DNA of 64,000 nucleotides from Planctomycetota bacterium (GCA_021604805.1 BQJR01000002.1:1100079-1164078), one strand, 5' to 3'; positions 18,705-27,590 are shown, counted from the first letter of the stretch. Notes: a model not told the origin generated them from the sequence alone. Translations and numbers: made by a program.

Positions 18705-20107
18705 GTCTCGCGGTCGTCAAGGTCGGTGGCAGCTTGCTCGGCAGCAGCGACGAGTTGGCCTCGGTCGTGGCGGCGCTCGCCGAACGTCGGCGCGCGGGAG
18801 AACGCTTGCTCGTGGTCGCGTCCGCGCTGCGCGGAGTCACCGACCAACTCGAGGCCGCCGCGCTCGACGCGCTCGACCCGCGTTCGGGCGGCGAGATCGT
18901 GCGCGCCGTGGTCGACCGCCTGCGCGCGCGCCACGAAGAAGTGATCGCCGGCCATCCCGCCGCCGCCGCCATGCGGCTCTCCACACGCGGCGCACTCGAC
19001 GGCGTGGAGCGCTTGCTCACCGGCATCCGACTCATGGGCGAACTCACGGATCGCGCGCACGACCTGTTGCTCGCGCACGGCGAGCGCCTCAGCGCGCCGC
19101 TGCTCGCCGAGGCCTTGCGCGTTGCCGGTGTCGACGCGCGCGCGGTCACCGCCGAAGAAGCCGAGCTGCGCGCCGTCGGACCGTTCCGCGTGGGCTCTTG
19201 CGACCTCGCCGCCAGTCGCGCGGGCCTGCAAGCGCTGCAACACGAGCTGCACGACCGCATCCTCGTGCTCACCGGTTTCTACGGCGTGAACGACGCCGGC
19301 GACATCGTGCTCTTCGGACGCGGCGGCACCGACTACACCGCGGGCGTGGCCGCCGCCGGCCTCGCCGCCGACGCGCTCGAACTCTGGAAGGACGTCCCCG
19401 GATTCCTCACGGCCGATCCCCTGGCCGTTCCCGAAGCGCGCTTGGTGCCCGAGCTCTCCTTCGACGAAGCCTGCGAGTTGGGTTACTACGGCGCGCGCAT
19501 CTTGCACCCGCGTTGCCTCGAACCGCTGCGCGGCAGCGCCACGCGCATCAGCTTGCGCGCTTTGAGCGACGTGGCCGCCGCGGGCACACGCATCGTGGAG
19601 CGCCGCGAGCCGCGCTCCGATGCGCAAGTGAGCGCGCTCGTTCACCGCGACGGCGTGGCCGTGGTGCGCGTCGAAGGTCCCGCGATGGTGAACCAACCCG
19701 GCGTGGCCGGGCGCATCCTCACGGCCGTCGGCGAACTCGGTGTCAACGTCGACGCGCTGGCCAGTTCGATGACCTCGCTCTCGTTCACCATCGATGATCG
19801 CGACGCCGGTTTGGTGCGGCGCACGCTGCGCTTGCTGCAAGAGCAGAACGTGGTCGGTCTCGAGCGCTTCGAACTGATCCGCGACGTGTCCTTGGTGGGT
19901 GTCGTCGGTGACGGCGTGGCCGCGCACGCTTGGGTGGCGGCGCGCATGCTCTCGTGCTTGGCGGGTTGCGGCTTGCACGTCGAGCTCATCTCGCACGGCC
20001 CAGGCGACGTGGGTCTGAGTTGCGTGGTGCCTGCCGGTGGGCTGCACGACGCCATCGCCGCGCTGCACGCCGCCTTCTTCACTGTCGACGTCCCGAGCCG
20101 CCCGTGA
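18701..20107 (+). CDS. lysC: Aspartate kinase
   Basis: The 468-aa product phosphorylates aspartate, the entry to the lysine/threonine/methionine pathway. The amino-acid kinase domain (1-290) shows VVKVGGSLL, VASALRGVTDQL, LTGFYGVNDAGDI, FGRGGTDYTA and the KDVPGFLTADP substrate motif. Two ACT domains follow (about 318-395 and 398-468), so lysine or threonine feedback control is likely. VGGSLL replaces the more common FGGTS, a minor divergence. ATGA overlap links it to dapA and GTGA overlap to asd. Confidence 0.95.
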   Translation: MSLAVVKVGGSLLGSSDELASVVAALAERRRAGERLLVVASALRGVTDQLEAAALDALDPRSGGEIVRAVVDRLRARHEEVIAGHPAAAAMRLSTRGALDGVERLLTGIRLMGELTDRAHDLLLAHGERLSAPLLAEALRVAGVDARAVTAEEAELRAVGPFRVGSCDLAASRAGLQALQHELHDRILVLTGFYGVNDAGDIVLFGRGGTDYTAGVAAAGLAADALELWKDVPGFLTADPLAVPEARLVPELSFDEACELGYYGARILHPRCLEPLRGSATRISLRALSDVAAAGTRIVERREPRSDAQVSALVHRDGVAVVRVEGPAMVNQPGVAGRILTAVGELGVNVDALASSMTSLSFTIDDRDAGLVRRTLRLLQEQNVVGLERFELIRDVSLVGVVGDGVAAHAWVAARMLSCLAGCGLHVELISHGPGDVGLSCVVPAGGLHDAIAALHAAFFTVDVPSRP

Positions 20108-21234
20108 GTTCTCGCCGGGTCGCGGTGGTCGGCGCCACGGGCGTCGCGGGTCGGCAAGCGCTCGCTGCCTTGCAGGCGCATCCGTGGTTCGAGTTGTGCG
20201 CCGTCGCCGCGAGTGAGCGCAGCGCGGGTGCCACGCTCGCGGAGCTCTTGGAGCGCGATCGACAGGTCTGGGCCGACACGGGCTTGGCCGCGCCCGATCC
20301 CGTGGTCGACACGCGGCCGCAGAGTTTGGCGTCACGTCTTCCGAGTGAATGGCTGAGTCTGCGCGCCTGCACCGCGGAGCAGCTTCCGCTCGACGAACTC
20401 GATCTCGTGTTCTCGATGTTGCCCACCGAAGCGGCGCGTGCGGTCGAGCCCGTTCTGGCGGCGCGGGTGCCCGTGATCAGCACGGCGGCCGCCTTCCGCG
20501 ACGAGCCCGACACGCCGCTCTTGTTGCCCGGCGTGAACACCGAGCACGCGGCCTTGTTGGCGTCGCAGGGCGCGGCGCGCGGGTGGCGTGGCTTCGTCGC
20601 ACCGACCCCGAACTGCACCACGGTCGGCCTCGCCGCGAGTCTCGCACCTTTGCATGCGGCCGTCGGTGTGCGCGCCGTGGTGCTGACGTCGATGCAAGCC
20701 GTGTCGGGCGCCGGCGCGGGCGGTCCGCGCGTGGCAGCCGCAGCGCTGGGCAACGTGCTCCCGTTCATCGATGGCGAAGAGGACAAGGTCGGACGCGAGT
20801 TCGCGAAGATCCTCGGGCGTGTCGACGGCGCGCGCATCGCACCCGCCGACTGCGCCGTGTCGGCGACCTGCACGCGCGTCCCCGTGGCCGACGGCCACAC
20901 GCTCGCGGTGACGGTGGGCCTGCGCGAAGCACTCAGCGTAGAGCGCGCTGCCCAGCTGTTGCGTGATCACGATCCGTGGCGCGGACGCAGCCTGCCGAGC
21001 GCGCCGCAGCGCTGGATCGTGGTGCGCACGGAACAGGACCGCCCGCAGCCACGCCTCGATCTCTCGGAGGGGGCCGGCTTCAGCACCGTGGTCGGTCGCC
21101 TGCGCCCCGACGCCGTGCTCGGCGGACTCAGTCTCGTCGTGCTGAGCCACAATGCAGTGCTCGGAGCCGCCGGCGGCGCGGTGTTGCTCGCGGAAGATCT
21201 CGCGGATCGCGGCTTGCTGCCGGCGCCACGCTGA
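20104..21234 (+). CDS. asd: Aspartate-semialdehyde dehydrogenase
   Basis: The 376-aa product reduces aspartyl phosphate to aspartate semialdehyde, supplying the substrate of the adjacent dapA product. A Rossmann motif (VVGATGVAG, residues 7-15) opens the protein, and the nucleophile is Cys171 in PTPNCTTVGL, the PNC(T/S)T form found in the archaeal/fungal-like Asd branch; SMQAVSGAGAGG is also typical. The GTG at 20104 overlapping the lysC stop was chosen because the Rossmann motif follows immediately. It is the last gene of the aspartate-pathway operon. Confidence 0.93.
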   Translation: MSSRRVAVVGATGVAGRQALAALQAHPWFELCAVAASERSAGATLAELLERDRQVWADTGLAAPDPVVDTRPQSLASRLPSEWLSLRACTAEQLPLDELDLVFSMLPTEAARAVEPVLAARVPVISTAAAFRDEPDTPLLLPGVNTEHAALLASQGAARGWRGFVAPTPNCTTVGLAASLAPLHAAVGVRAVVLTSMQAVSGAGAGGPRVAAAALGNVLPFIDGEEDKVGREFAKILGRVDGARIAPADCAVSATCTRVPVADGHTLAVTVGLREALSVERAAQLLRDHDPWRGRSLPSAPQRWIVVRTEQDRPQPRLDLSEGAGFSTVVGRLRPDAVLGGLSLVVLSHNAVLGAAGGAVLLAEDLADRGLLPAPR

Positions 21235-21291
21235 ATCCTCCGTGCCGGTCGCGTGTCCCGGCATACTGGCGGCTGCCTCCGGGAGAGTGTC

Positions 21292-23010
21292 ATGCGTTTC
21301 TTCACCGTCTGGTTGGGAGCTTGCGTCCTGATGTCCCTCGCCCCCTCGGCCTCGGCCGGCGACCGCATCCTCGGCGCGCCCTTCGCCACGCGTTCACCGG
21401 TGATCGCCCGCCACGGCATGGTCGCCACGAGTCAGCCGCTCGCCGCGCAGGTCGGCCTCGACATCCTGAAAGCCGGTGGCTCAGCGGTCGACGCAGCCAT
21501 CGCGACCAACGCCGCGCTCGCGCTCATGGAGCCCACCGGTTGCGGCGTGGGCGGCGACCTCTTCGTGCTGCTGTGGGACAACGACGCCAAGGAACTCGTG
21601 GGCCTGAACGGCAGCGGGCGTTCGCCGTCGCAGCTCGACCTCGAGGGCTTGCGCGCGGTGCTCGCCGAACGCGGGCTCGAAGACATCCCGCTCTTCGGCG
21701 GCCTGCCCGTGAGTGTTCCCGGAGCGGTCGACGGCTGGTTCGCCATGCACGAGCGATACGGCCGCTTGCCCATGTCGCAGCTGCTCGCGCCCGCCATCGC
21801 CGCCGCGCGCGAAGGCTTCCCGCTCACGCAAGTGATCGCCGAATACTGGCGTCGCAGCGAGCGCGTGTTCGGCGGGCGTCCTGAGTTCGCAGAGATCTTC
21901 ATGCCGAACGGACGCGCGCCGCGCGAAGGCGAGCTGTTCCGGAACCCAGGCTTGGCGCGCACGCTCGAAGCCCTCGCTGCCGGTGGACGCGACGCGTTCT
22001 ACACCGGCCCGCTCGCCGAAGCGCTCGTCGCGGCCGTGCAACGCGAGGGCGGTTTCCTCACGCTCGACGACCTCGCGGCGCACCGCTCCGAGTGGGTTCA
22101 GCCGCAGTCGGTGAGCTATCGCGATCACGAACTCTGGGAGCTCCCCCCGAACGGGCAAGGGCTCGCCGCGCAGCAGCTCTTGCAGATCGTCGGGCAGGAT
22201 CAACTGCACGCTTGGGACGCCGACACGTGGCATCTCTTGATCGAGGCCAAGAAGCTCGCCTACGAGGATCGCGCACGTTTCTACGCAGACCCGGCCTTTG
22301 CTGAGCAACCCTTGCAGGCCTTGCTGTCGCCGACCTACGCGAGCGCGCGTCGTGCGCTGATCGATCCCGCGCGCGCGGCCGAGCACTACCCCGCGGGCGG
22401 CGCAGCCCTCGCCCAGGGCGACACGGTCTACCTCACCGTGGCGGATGCCGACGGCAACGTGGTGTCGTGGATCCAGAGCAACTACACAGGCTTCGGTTCC
22501 GGGGTCGTGGTTCCGGGCTGGGGCTTCGGGCTGCAGAACCGCGCGAAGCTCTTTCACCTGGACGCCTCGCACGCCAACGTCTACGCGCCGGGCAAGCGCC
22601 CCTTCCACACGATCATTCCCGCGATGCTCACCCGCGACGGCTCCCCTGTGCTCTCCTTCGGCGTGATGGGCGGCGCGATGCAGCCTCAGGGTCACGCTCA
22701 GATCGTGGTGAACATGCTCGACTTCGGCATGAACGTGCAGGAAGCCGGCGACGCCGCACGTTGGCGTCACGAGGGATCCTCGCAACCCGATGGAGGTGAC
22801 ATGCGCGACCGAGGTCGGGTGTTCGTCGAGAGCGGCGCGCCCGCCGAGCTCGTGGAAGGCCTGCGCGCGCGCGGACATCAGGTGGAGGTGTCTGCAGGCG
22901 GCTACGGCGGCTACCAGGCCATTTGGATCGACGCGATCGCGTCGCCTGAACAGCGCCTCTATCGCGGCGCAAGCGAGTCGCGCAAGGACGGCGCCGCCGT
23001 GGGGTTCTGA
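21292..23010 (+). CDS. ggt: Gamma-glutamyltransferase family protein, exported
   Basis: The 572-aa product has a signal peptide (MRFFTVWLGACVLMSLAPSASA) and the whole Ntn-hydrolase fold: the large-subunit opening MVATSQPLAAQVGLDILKAG, GGSAVDAAIA, TGCGVGGDLF, and the autoprocessing nucleophile Thr378 in QGDTVYLTVAD. It should cleave gamma-glutamyl compounds such as glutathione in the periplasm. The ATG at 21292 has GGGAG 7 bases upstream. It follows asd by 57 bp but probably has its own promoter. Its last 52 bases overlap the convergent anti-sigma gene. Confidence 0.93.
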   Translation: MRFFTVWLGACVLMSLAPSASAGDRILGAPFATRSPVIARHGMVATSQPLAAQVGLDILKAGGSAVDAAIATNAALALMEPTGCGVGGDLFVLLWDNDAKELVGLNGSGRSPSQLDLEGLRAVLAERGLEDIPLFGGLPVSVPGAVDGWFAMHERYGRLPMSQLLAPAIAAAREGFPLTQVIAEYWRRSERVFGGRPEFAEIFMPNGRAPREGELFRNPGLARTLEALAAGGRDAFYTGPLAEALVAAVQREGGFLTLDDLAAHRSEWVQPQSVSYRDHELWELPPNGQGLAAQQLLQIVGQDQLHAWDADTWHLLIEAKKLAYEDRARFYADPAFAEQPLQALLSPTYASARRALIDPARAAEHYPAGGAALAQGDTVYLTVADADGNVVSWIQSNYTGFGSGVVVPGWGFGLQNRAKLFHLDASHANVYAPGKRPFHTIIPAMLTRDGSPVLSFGVMGGAMQPQGHAQIVVNMLDFGMNVQEAGDAARWRHEGSSQPDGGDMRDRGRVFVESGAPAELVEGLRARGHQVEVSAGGYGGYQAIWIDAIASPEQRLYRGASESRKDGAAVGF

Positions 23011-23822
23011 GGATCTGATCGCCCCGAGCTGCGAGTGGCTGCGAGCCCGAGTGCCGCGACGGCGAGCGCGGAAGCCGGCTGCTGCGCGAGCAAGTCTTTG
23101 GCTCGCCTCACGAACTGCACGCTGATCTGGAAATCGGGCGCCACGGCGAGCACCCGTTGCACGGCCGCCTCGGCAGTGAGTGCGGTGGGCAAGCGGAGTG
23201 GCAGCGCGTCGAGCGGGAGTCCATCTGCGGCGTGCCGCGTGCGTCGAGCTCGCTGAGCCATGCGCCCGATGTCGACGAGCACGTCGACCAAGGCTCGCCG
23301 CGCAACTGCTGCGGGATCTTCGTGTGCGTGGCGCGGCTGGAAGCGCGCGAGATCCCTACCGAAGTGCGCCGCTTCGTCTGGGCCTGAGCCCTGGGCTGGC
23401 GTTGTCCGAGTGGCTCCCCCGGCAGCCGGAGCAACTTGCGGGCGAACCGGCCGAGCACTTCGATTCGCCTCCGTGCCCAAGCGCATGCTCACGCGTGAAG
23501 CTGGGTGCCCAAGCAGCACCAAACTCTGCGCGACGAACTCTCTCAGCCAGCGCGCCAGATGCCGACGCGTCTCGCTCCGCAGGCGTTCGAGGATGCGCTC
23601 GCGCAGCTCCGGAGTGCTGCGCAAACCTCGCTCCAGCCAGGCCGGGTGCGGGAGTTCGCGCAACGCGCTGCCCATCTTGTCGAGCAGGTCGAGGCGCTGG
23701 GCGCAGCGGTTGCAGTCGCGGACGTGAACGCGCAGCTCCCAGCTGAATCCACCGCCGTCGAGCGTGCTGAGCAACGCGCAGCGAGTGGGGTGATTGCTGA
23801 GCTGCTTCTCACAATGTGTCAT
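22959..23822 (-). CDS. Putative zinc-motif anti-sigma factor
   Basis: The 287-aa product carries an HxxxCxxC motif (HVRDCNRC, near residues 33-40) preceded by a short helix, the ZAS anti-sigma signature, and its start overlaps the stop of the sigma gene at 23819 by ATGA. The rest is Arg-rich and helical, with one weak hydrophobic stretch near the C-terminus (about 255-272). Membrane anchoring is therefore uncertain and it may be a soluble anti-sigma. The 3' end overlaps the convergent ggt gene by 52 bp. It should hold the neighbouring sigma factor inactive until a signal arrives; this is inferred from the motif and pairing. Confidence 0.75.
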   Translation of the reverse strand: MTHCEKQLSNHPTRCALLSTLDGGGFSWELRVHVRDCNRCAQRLDLLDKMGSALRELPHPAWLERGLRSTPELRERILERLRSETRRHLARWLREFVAQSLVLLGHPASRVSMRLGTEANRSARPVRPQVAPAAGGATRTTPAQGSGPDEAAHFGRDLARFQPRHAHEDPAAVARRALVDVLVDIGRMAQRARRTRHAADGLPLDALPLRLPTALTAEAAVQRVLAVAPDFQISVQFVRRAKDLLAQQPASALAVAALGLAATRSSGRSDPQNPTAAPSLRDSLAPR

Positions 23823-24664
23823 GCCACGGCCTCCGCTTGATCGCGGGTACGACGAGGGACGGGTTTCTGCGACGAGCGAGCACTCCGCGCGCTCGTTTCA
23901 GTGCAGTTCTCCGGCGACGACTCTCCCAGCACATGACGATGCGCCACGAGTGAGGCTTCGAGCTTGCTGCCCAGTCGGTCGCGGGCACGCTTGAGCACCA
24001 TGCCGATCTGCTTGCGCGGCTTCTGCATCGCCTCGGCGAGTTGGTCGTAGTCGAGGCCTTCGAGTTCGCGGTGCCAGAGCACGCGCCGGTCTTGGTGGCT
24101 CAGGCAGTGCAGCGCCTGCACCACGAGCGCGGTGACGAGCACGCCGAGCCGCCCGGCGGCCAGCGACTCCTCCCGGTCACAGGCGAGGTCAGCCGGGTCC
24201 GAGCGCCGCAGCTGCAGCGCCTTCATCGACTCCCAGGTTTCCCCACGCTTGCGCGCACGACGTTCGAGCCTGAGTTGGTTCAGCGCTTCGAAGCGCATCG
24301 TGCGGTACGACAACCCGAAGAAACGGTGCACCACGGGTTGGTCGCGGCGCACGTCGGTGAACAGGCGCGCGAGCAGGCTGGCTACGAGATCGTCGGGATC
24401 GAGGATCACGGCGAGCTGCCGACAGATGCGCGCAGCTTGCCGAGAGAGATGCGCCTGTGTGAGTTCGACGAGCAGCTCGAAGGCCGCGCCGTCGTCGAGC
24501 ACGCGGAAGAGTTGCAGCAGGTTGCCAGCGAGTGGTTCGACGTCGTCTTCTGAGGAGAAGTTGAGCGCTTCGCGCGCTCGCCCCTCGGGTAGTCGGAACT
24601 CAGTGGCAAGCGGGCTGGCGGCGAGGTGGTCGAGGACTTCGGTCAGCACGCCGCAATTCTTCAA
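23819..24664 (-). CDS. ECF-like sigma factor with N-terminal extension
   Basis: The 281-aa product has a 60-residue N-terminal extension, region 2 at about 60-145 (AAFELLVELTQAHLSRQAARI, DPDDLVASLLARLFTDVR, HRFFGLSYRTMRFEALNQLRLE) and region 4 at about 180-235 (HQDRRVLWHRELEGLDYDQL, KQIGMVLKRARDRL). It is a clear paralogue of the sigma at 25455. The start is a TTG at 24664 with GGAG 6 bases upstream; a GTG at 24649 is an alternative. It is coupled to the anti-sigma gene by ATGA. Confidence 0.87.
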   Translation of the reverse strand: MKNCGVLTEVLDHLAASPLATEFRLPEGRAREALNFSSEDDVEPLAGNLLQLFRVLDDGAAFELLVELTQAHLSRQAARICRQLAVILDPDDLVASLLARLFTDVRRDQPVVHRFFGLSYRTMRFEALNQLRLERRARKRGETWESMKALQLRRSDPADLACDREESLAAGRLGVLVTALVVQALHCLSHQDRRVLWHRELEGLDYDQLAEAMQKPRKQIGMVLKRARDRLGSKLEASLVAHRHVLGESSPENCTETSARSARSSQKPVPRRTRDQAEAVA

Positions 24665-24813
24665 GCCTCGCTCCTCGTTCGCTTCCTGCTCAGCGCAGAG
24701 CTTCTACGCCTCGCGCGCCTTGCAGCTGATTCCCCGCGCCCTTGCCCTCGGGCGTTCGTCCGAGCAGATCCTCCGTGGCCCGAAAGTAACCGCAGATCAC
24801 CGCGGCGGGGGGC

Positions 24814-25458
24814 TCAGTTCGACGAACTCACGACACTCAGCGGCGCTGAGGACGCCCAGCGCCCTTCGCGCACGACCACCTGGAACACGAGCCCTTCGAG
24901 CTCTGCCCCCTGAGGCATACGCACCAGCAACTCACCGCTGGCGTCCGTGGGCCCCAGCGGGATCACGCGTTCCGGGACGAGCCCGAGCAGCCCGCCAGCC
25001 AGCGGCCTCCGTGCCGACTGGGACGCGACCACCAACCAGGCTGCCGCTCCCGGCCGCGCGCCCGTCAGTGCCAGCGCAGTGACCCGCTCGCGTTGCGCGT
25101 CCGCCAGTGGCGTGAGTTGCACAACGCCCGCGGCGCCGTCGCGCCTGCCGGGAAGGCTGCGCGCCAGGATGCGTGGGGCGTCGCCCGGTGCATCGTCGCC
25201 CCCGGCATTCAGCGGCGAGGGACGCGTGTTCGGAAGCTGCGGGGGTGGCGGAGGCAACAGCACGCTGCCGCCTTGCTTGAAGCTGGGTTTCGGTTCGTCA
25301 CGCGGGAGCTGCCACTCGATGCCGCCGACGCCGTCGTTGCCCGCCAGGAGAGTCACGCGCGGCACGCCGGGAAGCTGTTGTGTCGAGGCGTTCGTCGTCC
25401 ATGCGAAGAGCGCGACCAGCAGCCACGCGCAGAGCGGGAGTTGTCGTTGCGAGTTCAT
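24814..25458 (-). CDS. Exported proline-rich protein of unknown function
   Basis: The 214-aa product has a signal peptide (QLPLCAWLLVALFAWTTNAS), a proline-rich linker (LLPPPPPQLPNTRPSP, about 68-85) and a C-terminal beta-rich domain (about 120-214) with GARPGAAAWLVVASQSA and GELLVRMPQGAELEGLVFQVVV. The start overlaps the stop of the sigma/TPR gene by ATGA, so it is co-translated with that regulator and may be its target or a signal-receiving partner. No family was recognised. Confidence 0.72.
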   Translation of the reverse strand: MNSQRQLPLCAWLLVALFAWTTNASTQQLPGVPRVTLLAGNDGVGGIEWQLPRDEPKPSFKQGGSVLLPPPPPQLPNTRPSPLNAGGDDAPGDAPRILARSLPGRRDGAAGVVQLTPLADAQRERVTALALTGARPGAAAWLVVASQSARRPLAGGLLGLVPERVIPLGPTDASGELLVRMPQGAELEGLVFQVVVREGRWASSAPLSVVSSSN

Positions 25459-26981
25459 GACGCGGCTTCCCCGTTCGTTCCCCCGAGTGCATCCCGCAGC
25501 AGTGCATCGACGCGCCCGGTGGGCAAGGCCAGGTCGTGCGCGAGCGCGCGACATTCACCGTCGATCCACGCTGCCACGCGCAGCTGCGGATCGCGCTCAT
25601 GCACTTCCGCGAGTTGGACCAGCGCGGCTTCGAAGCCGCTCACGTCCCCGAGGCGCGCCGTGCCGAAGCACACGTTCATGAGGCGCACCGGATCGTCGGG
25701 CCATTCATCAGCGCTCTGCGTGCAGACATCCAAGGCATCGGTCCAGCGCTCCTGGCGCAGCAGGCAGAGGGTGAGGTTGCGGAACACGTTCTGGCGCGTG
25801 ACCTCTGGCAGGTCGCGCTCCACGAGGCCGCGCAGCAGGGTCTCGGCCTCGGGCAGTTGCTGTCCGTAGATGCGGCGCAGGGCGAGCGCGACTTGTTGGC
25901 GGCCGCTGTCGCCTTCGACTTCTTCGAGCTTGTGCAGGCAGGCTTCGGCCGCGTCGAGGCGGTTGCTGCGCTCGTCGTTGGGCACGCTGCTGAGTTCAGG
26001 CGCGTCGTGGTCGCCGGCGCGATCGAGGCGCTGAGCGAGGTGCGCGAGGTCGTCGGCCACGAGCGCGCGCTTGCGCGGCGAGGCGTTCACCAAGGTGCGC
26101 TCTGCGAACTGTGGCACTTCGAGCAGGCAGGCCTTGGCCATCTCGTAGAGCAGATCGGCGAGTTGACGGCGGCCGGCGCGCAGTGCGCCGTCGAGCATCT
26201 GTTGCACGAGGCCGCGCACGTTCTTCACGCGCTCCTTGCTCTCCAAGCAAGTGGTGACGATCTCGTGGATGCGTTCGCGGCTGTCGCTCGACGGCAGCTG
26301 GTCGAGTCGCGCCACGATGCGATCCGCGAGATGTTGGCGTGCGCGACGGATCACCATGCCGATCTGGTTCGCGTTCAGGTCGAGCAGCGTGGCCACGCGG
26401 TCGTAGCTCAGGCCGAGCACCTCGCGCGCCACGAGCACGCGCTTCTCACGCGCTTCGAGATCGTGGAAGCACTCGTCGGTGAGGTCGACGAGTTGTTGCC
26501 CGTAGGTCTCGAGCAACGCGTCCTCTTCCGACGACGCCGCCTCGTGCGAGGGATCCACCGGCGGCGGCAGCACATCCTGGTAGCGACGCACGAAGACCTG
26601 CGTGCGCTTGTTGCGTCGCAAGTGATCGAGCACCTCGTTGCGCATCGCGGAGTGCGCCAGGCCGAGGAAGTGGCGCACGGGTGTGCGGCCGCGTTCGCGC
26701 ACGTCGGTGAACAGGCGCGTCATGAAGGACGCGGCGAGCTCCTCGGGATCGGTCTGCGGCGACAGGCGGCGCGTGATGCGCCCCGCGATCTGCCCGAGCT
26801 TGGGGTGCGTGAGCTCGAAAAGCAGCGTGAACGCTTCGGTGTCGTTGTCGCAGCGGAAGCGCTCGAGTAACGAGCGCGCCGCGCGATCGACGTGGCTGTC
26901 GTCGGTCGGATCGAAAGCCTCCCCGGCCTCCGGTAGTCCGTCCAATTCCTTCAGCCGTTCGAAGAGAACACCCTGATTCAC
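25455..26981 (-). CDS. ECF-like sigma factor with long C-terminal helical-repeat (TPR-like) extension
   Basis: The 508-aa product has sigma region 2 at about residues 30-120 (TEAFTLLFELTHPKLGQIAGR, ASFMTRLFTDVRER, RHFLGLAHSAMRNEVLDHLR) and region 4 at about 165-225 (LEAREKRVLVAREVLGLSYD, QIGMVIRRARQHL). Residues 230-508 are all-helical with TPR-like pairs (RQQVALALRRIYGQQLPEAE; NVFRNLTLCLLRQERWTDAL), probably a protein-interaction or sensing domain replacing a separate anti-sigma. The GTG at 26981 (MNQGVLFERL) aligns with the start of the truncated paralogue at 27590 and has AAGGG about 10 bases upstream; a TTG at 27041 would add 20 residues. A TTGACT promoter lies upstream. Confidence 0.85.
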   Translation of the reverse strand: MNQGVLFERLKELDGLPEAGEAFDPTDDSHVDRAARSLLERFRCDNDTEAFTLLFELTHPKLGQIAGRITRRLSPQTDPEELAASFMTRLFTDVRERGRTPVRHFLGLAHSAMRNEVLDHLRRNKRTQVFVRRYQDVLPPPVDPSHEAASSEEDALLETYGQQLVDLTDECFHDLEAREKRVLVAREVLGLSYDRVATLLDLNANQIGMVIRRARQHLADRIVARLDQLPSSDSRERIHEIVTTCLESKERVKNVRGLVQQMLDGALRAGRRQLADLLYEMAKACLLEVPQFAERTLVNASPRKRALVADDLAHLAQRLDRAGDHDAPELSSVPNDERSNRLDAAEACLHKLEEVEGDSGRQQVALALRRIYGQQLPEAETLLRGLVERDLPEVTRQNVFRNLTLCLLRQERWTDALDVCTQSADEWPDDPVRLMNVCFGTARLGDVSGFEAALVQLAEVHERDPQLRVAAWIDGECRALAHDLALPTGRVDALLRDALGGTNGEAAS

Positions 26982-27088
26982 GCTGTACCGACCCTTGGTG
27001 GAAACGATCCCTGTGCTGCCCGCTGATTCGGACCGTCCCAACCGCCGCGGGGGGGACGTGCGCCTCGACGGCGACTAACCAGAGAAGT

Positions 27089-27117
27089 GCCTTATTTTGG
27101 ATAACTTGTACAGTCAA
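27089..27117 (-). promoter_or_regulatory. Sigma-70-like promoter for the sigma/TPR gene
   Basis: On the minus strand TTGACT (27117-27112) is separated by 17 bases from TAAGGC (27094-27089), in an island much richer in A/T than its surroundings. The -35 is good, the -10 is weak. It lies about 110 bases upstream of the GTG at 26981. Confidence 0.45.
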
Positions 27118-27191
27118 GGCATCGGGATATGTCTATCCCAGGCTCTCAGCGCGTCCAAATCGGTGATCCGGACAATCCGTCTTTTTTTGAA

Positions 27192-27590
27192 TCACTCGAC
27201 GCCGGCGAGATAGCTGAGCCGTTCGGGGGCCTCTGGGGCGGGCTGGGTACAGCTGGCGCGCATCCACGATCGGGCGAAGGCGCGCAGGTGCAGCACCCAC
27301 GGGCGTTGACCGGATTCTGCGCAGAACAGGCAGCTCAGCACCCCGTCGACGAGCTCTCGCACGCGTTCCTCGGAGGCTTGCTGCCCCAGCATCGCGCGCG
27401 CCTCGCTCTGCAGCATCGGCCGCACCAGGCCGCACATCGCTGCGAAGGCTTCCATGTTGTGGAAGCGCCAGTAGGCCCCGAAGAGGTGCAAGGCCACTTG
27501 GTTCAGCTGCGCTTCGTCGTGCGGGTCGAAACTCTCCCGCGGCGGCAGCAGGTCGGCGTCCCAAAGCCGGTTGAGGCGATCCTCGAGCAC
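27192..27590 (-). CDS. Stand-alone sigma-region-2-like protein (no region 4)
   Basis: The 132-aa product aligns along its length with the N-terminal part of the neighbouring sigma factors: LEDRLNRLWDADLLPPRES matches LFERLKELDGLPEAGEA, FDPHDE matches FDPTDD, then NMEAFAAMCGLVRPMLQSEAR matches DTEAFTLLFELTHPKLGQIAG. It stops about 15 residues after the position of the region-2 helix and has no promoter -35 binding domain. The GTG at 27590 has GAGGAG 6 bases upstream and starts exactly where the paralogue starts; longer frames run into glgP. The DNA-recognition part (FARSWMRASC) is diverged. It may be a decaying sigma gene or a small competitor/adaptor of RNA polymerase. Confidence 0.65.
   Translation of the reverse strand: MLEDRLNRLWDADLLPPRESFDPHDEAQLNQVALHLFGAYWRFHNMEAFAAMCGLVRPMLQSEARAMLGQQASEERVRELVDGVLSCLFCAESGQRPWVLHLRAFARSWMRASCTQPAPEAPERLSYLAGVE

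Noticed and set aside
23157..23746. Plus-strand open frames opposite the anti-sigma gene
   Set aside because: The minus strand has the HxxxCxxC motif and ATGA coupling to a sigma gene; the plus frames are overlapping, motif-free shadows.
27170..27191. T7 run as terminator of the truncated sigma-like gene
   Set aside because: The run of T is on the plus strand, so the minus-strand transcript would have A residues there, and no plus-strand gene precedes it.
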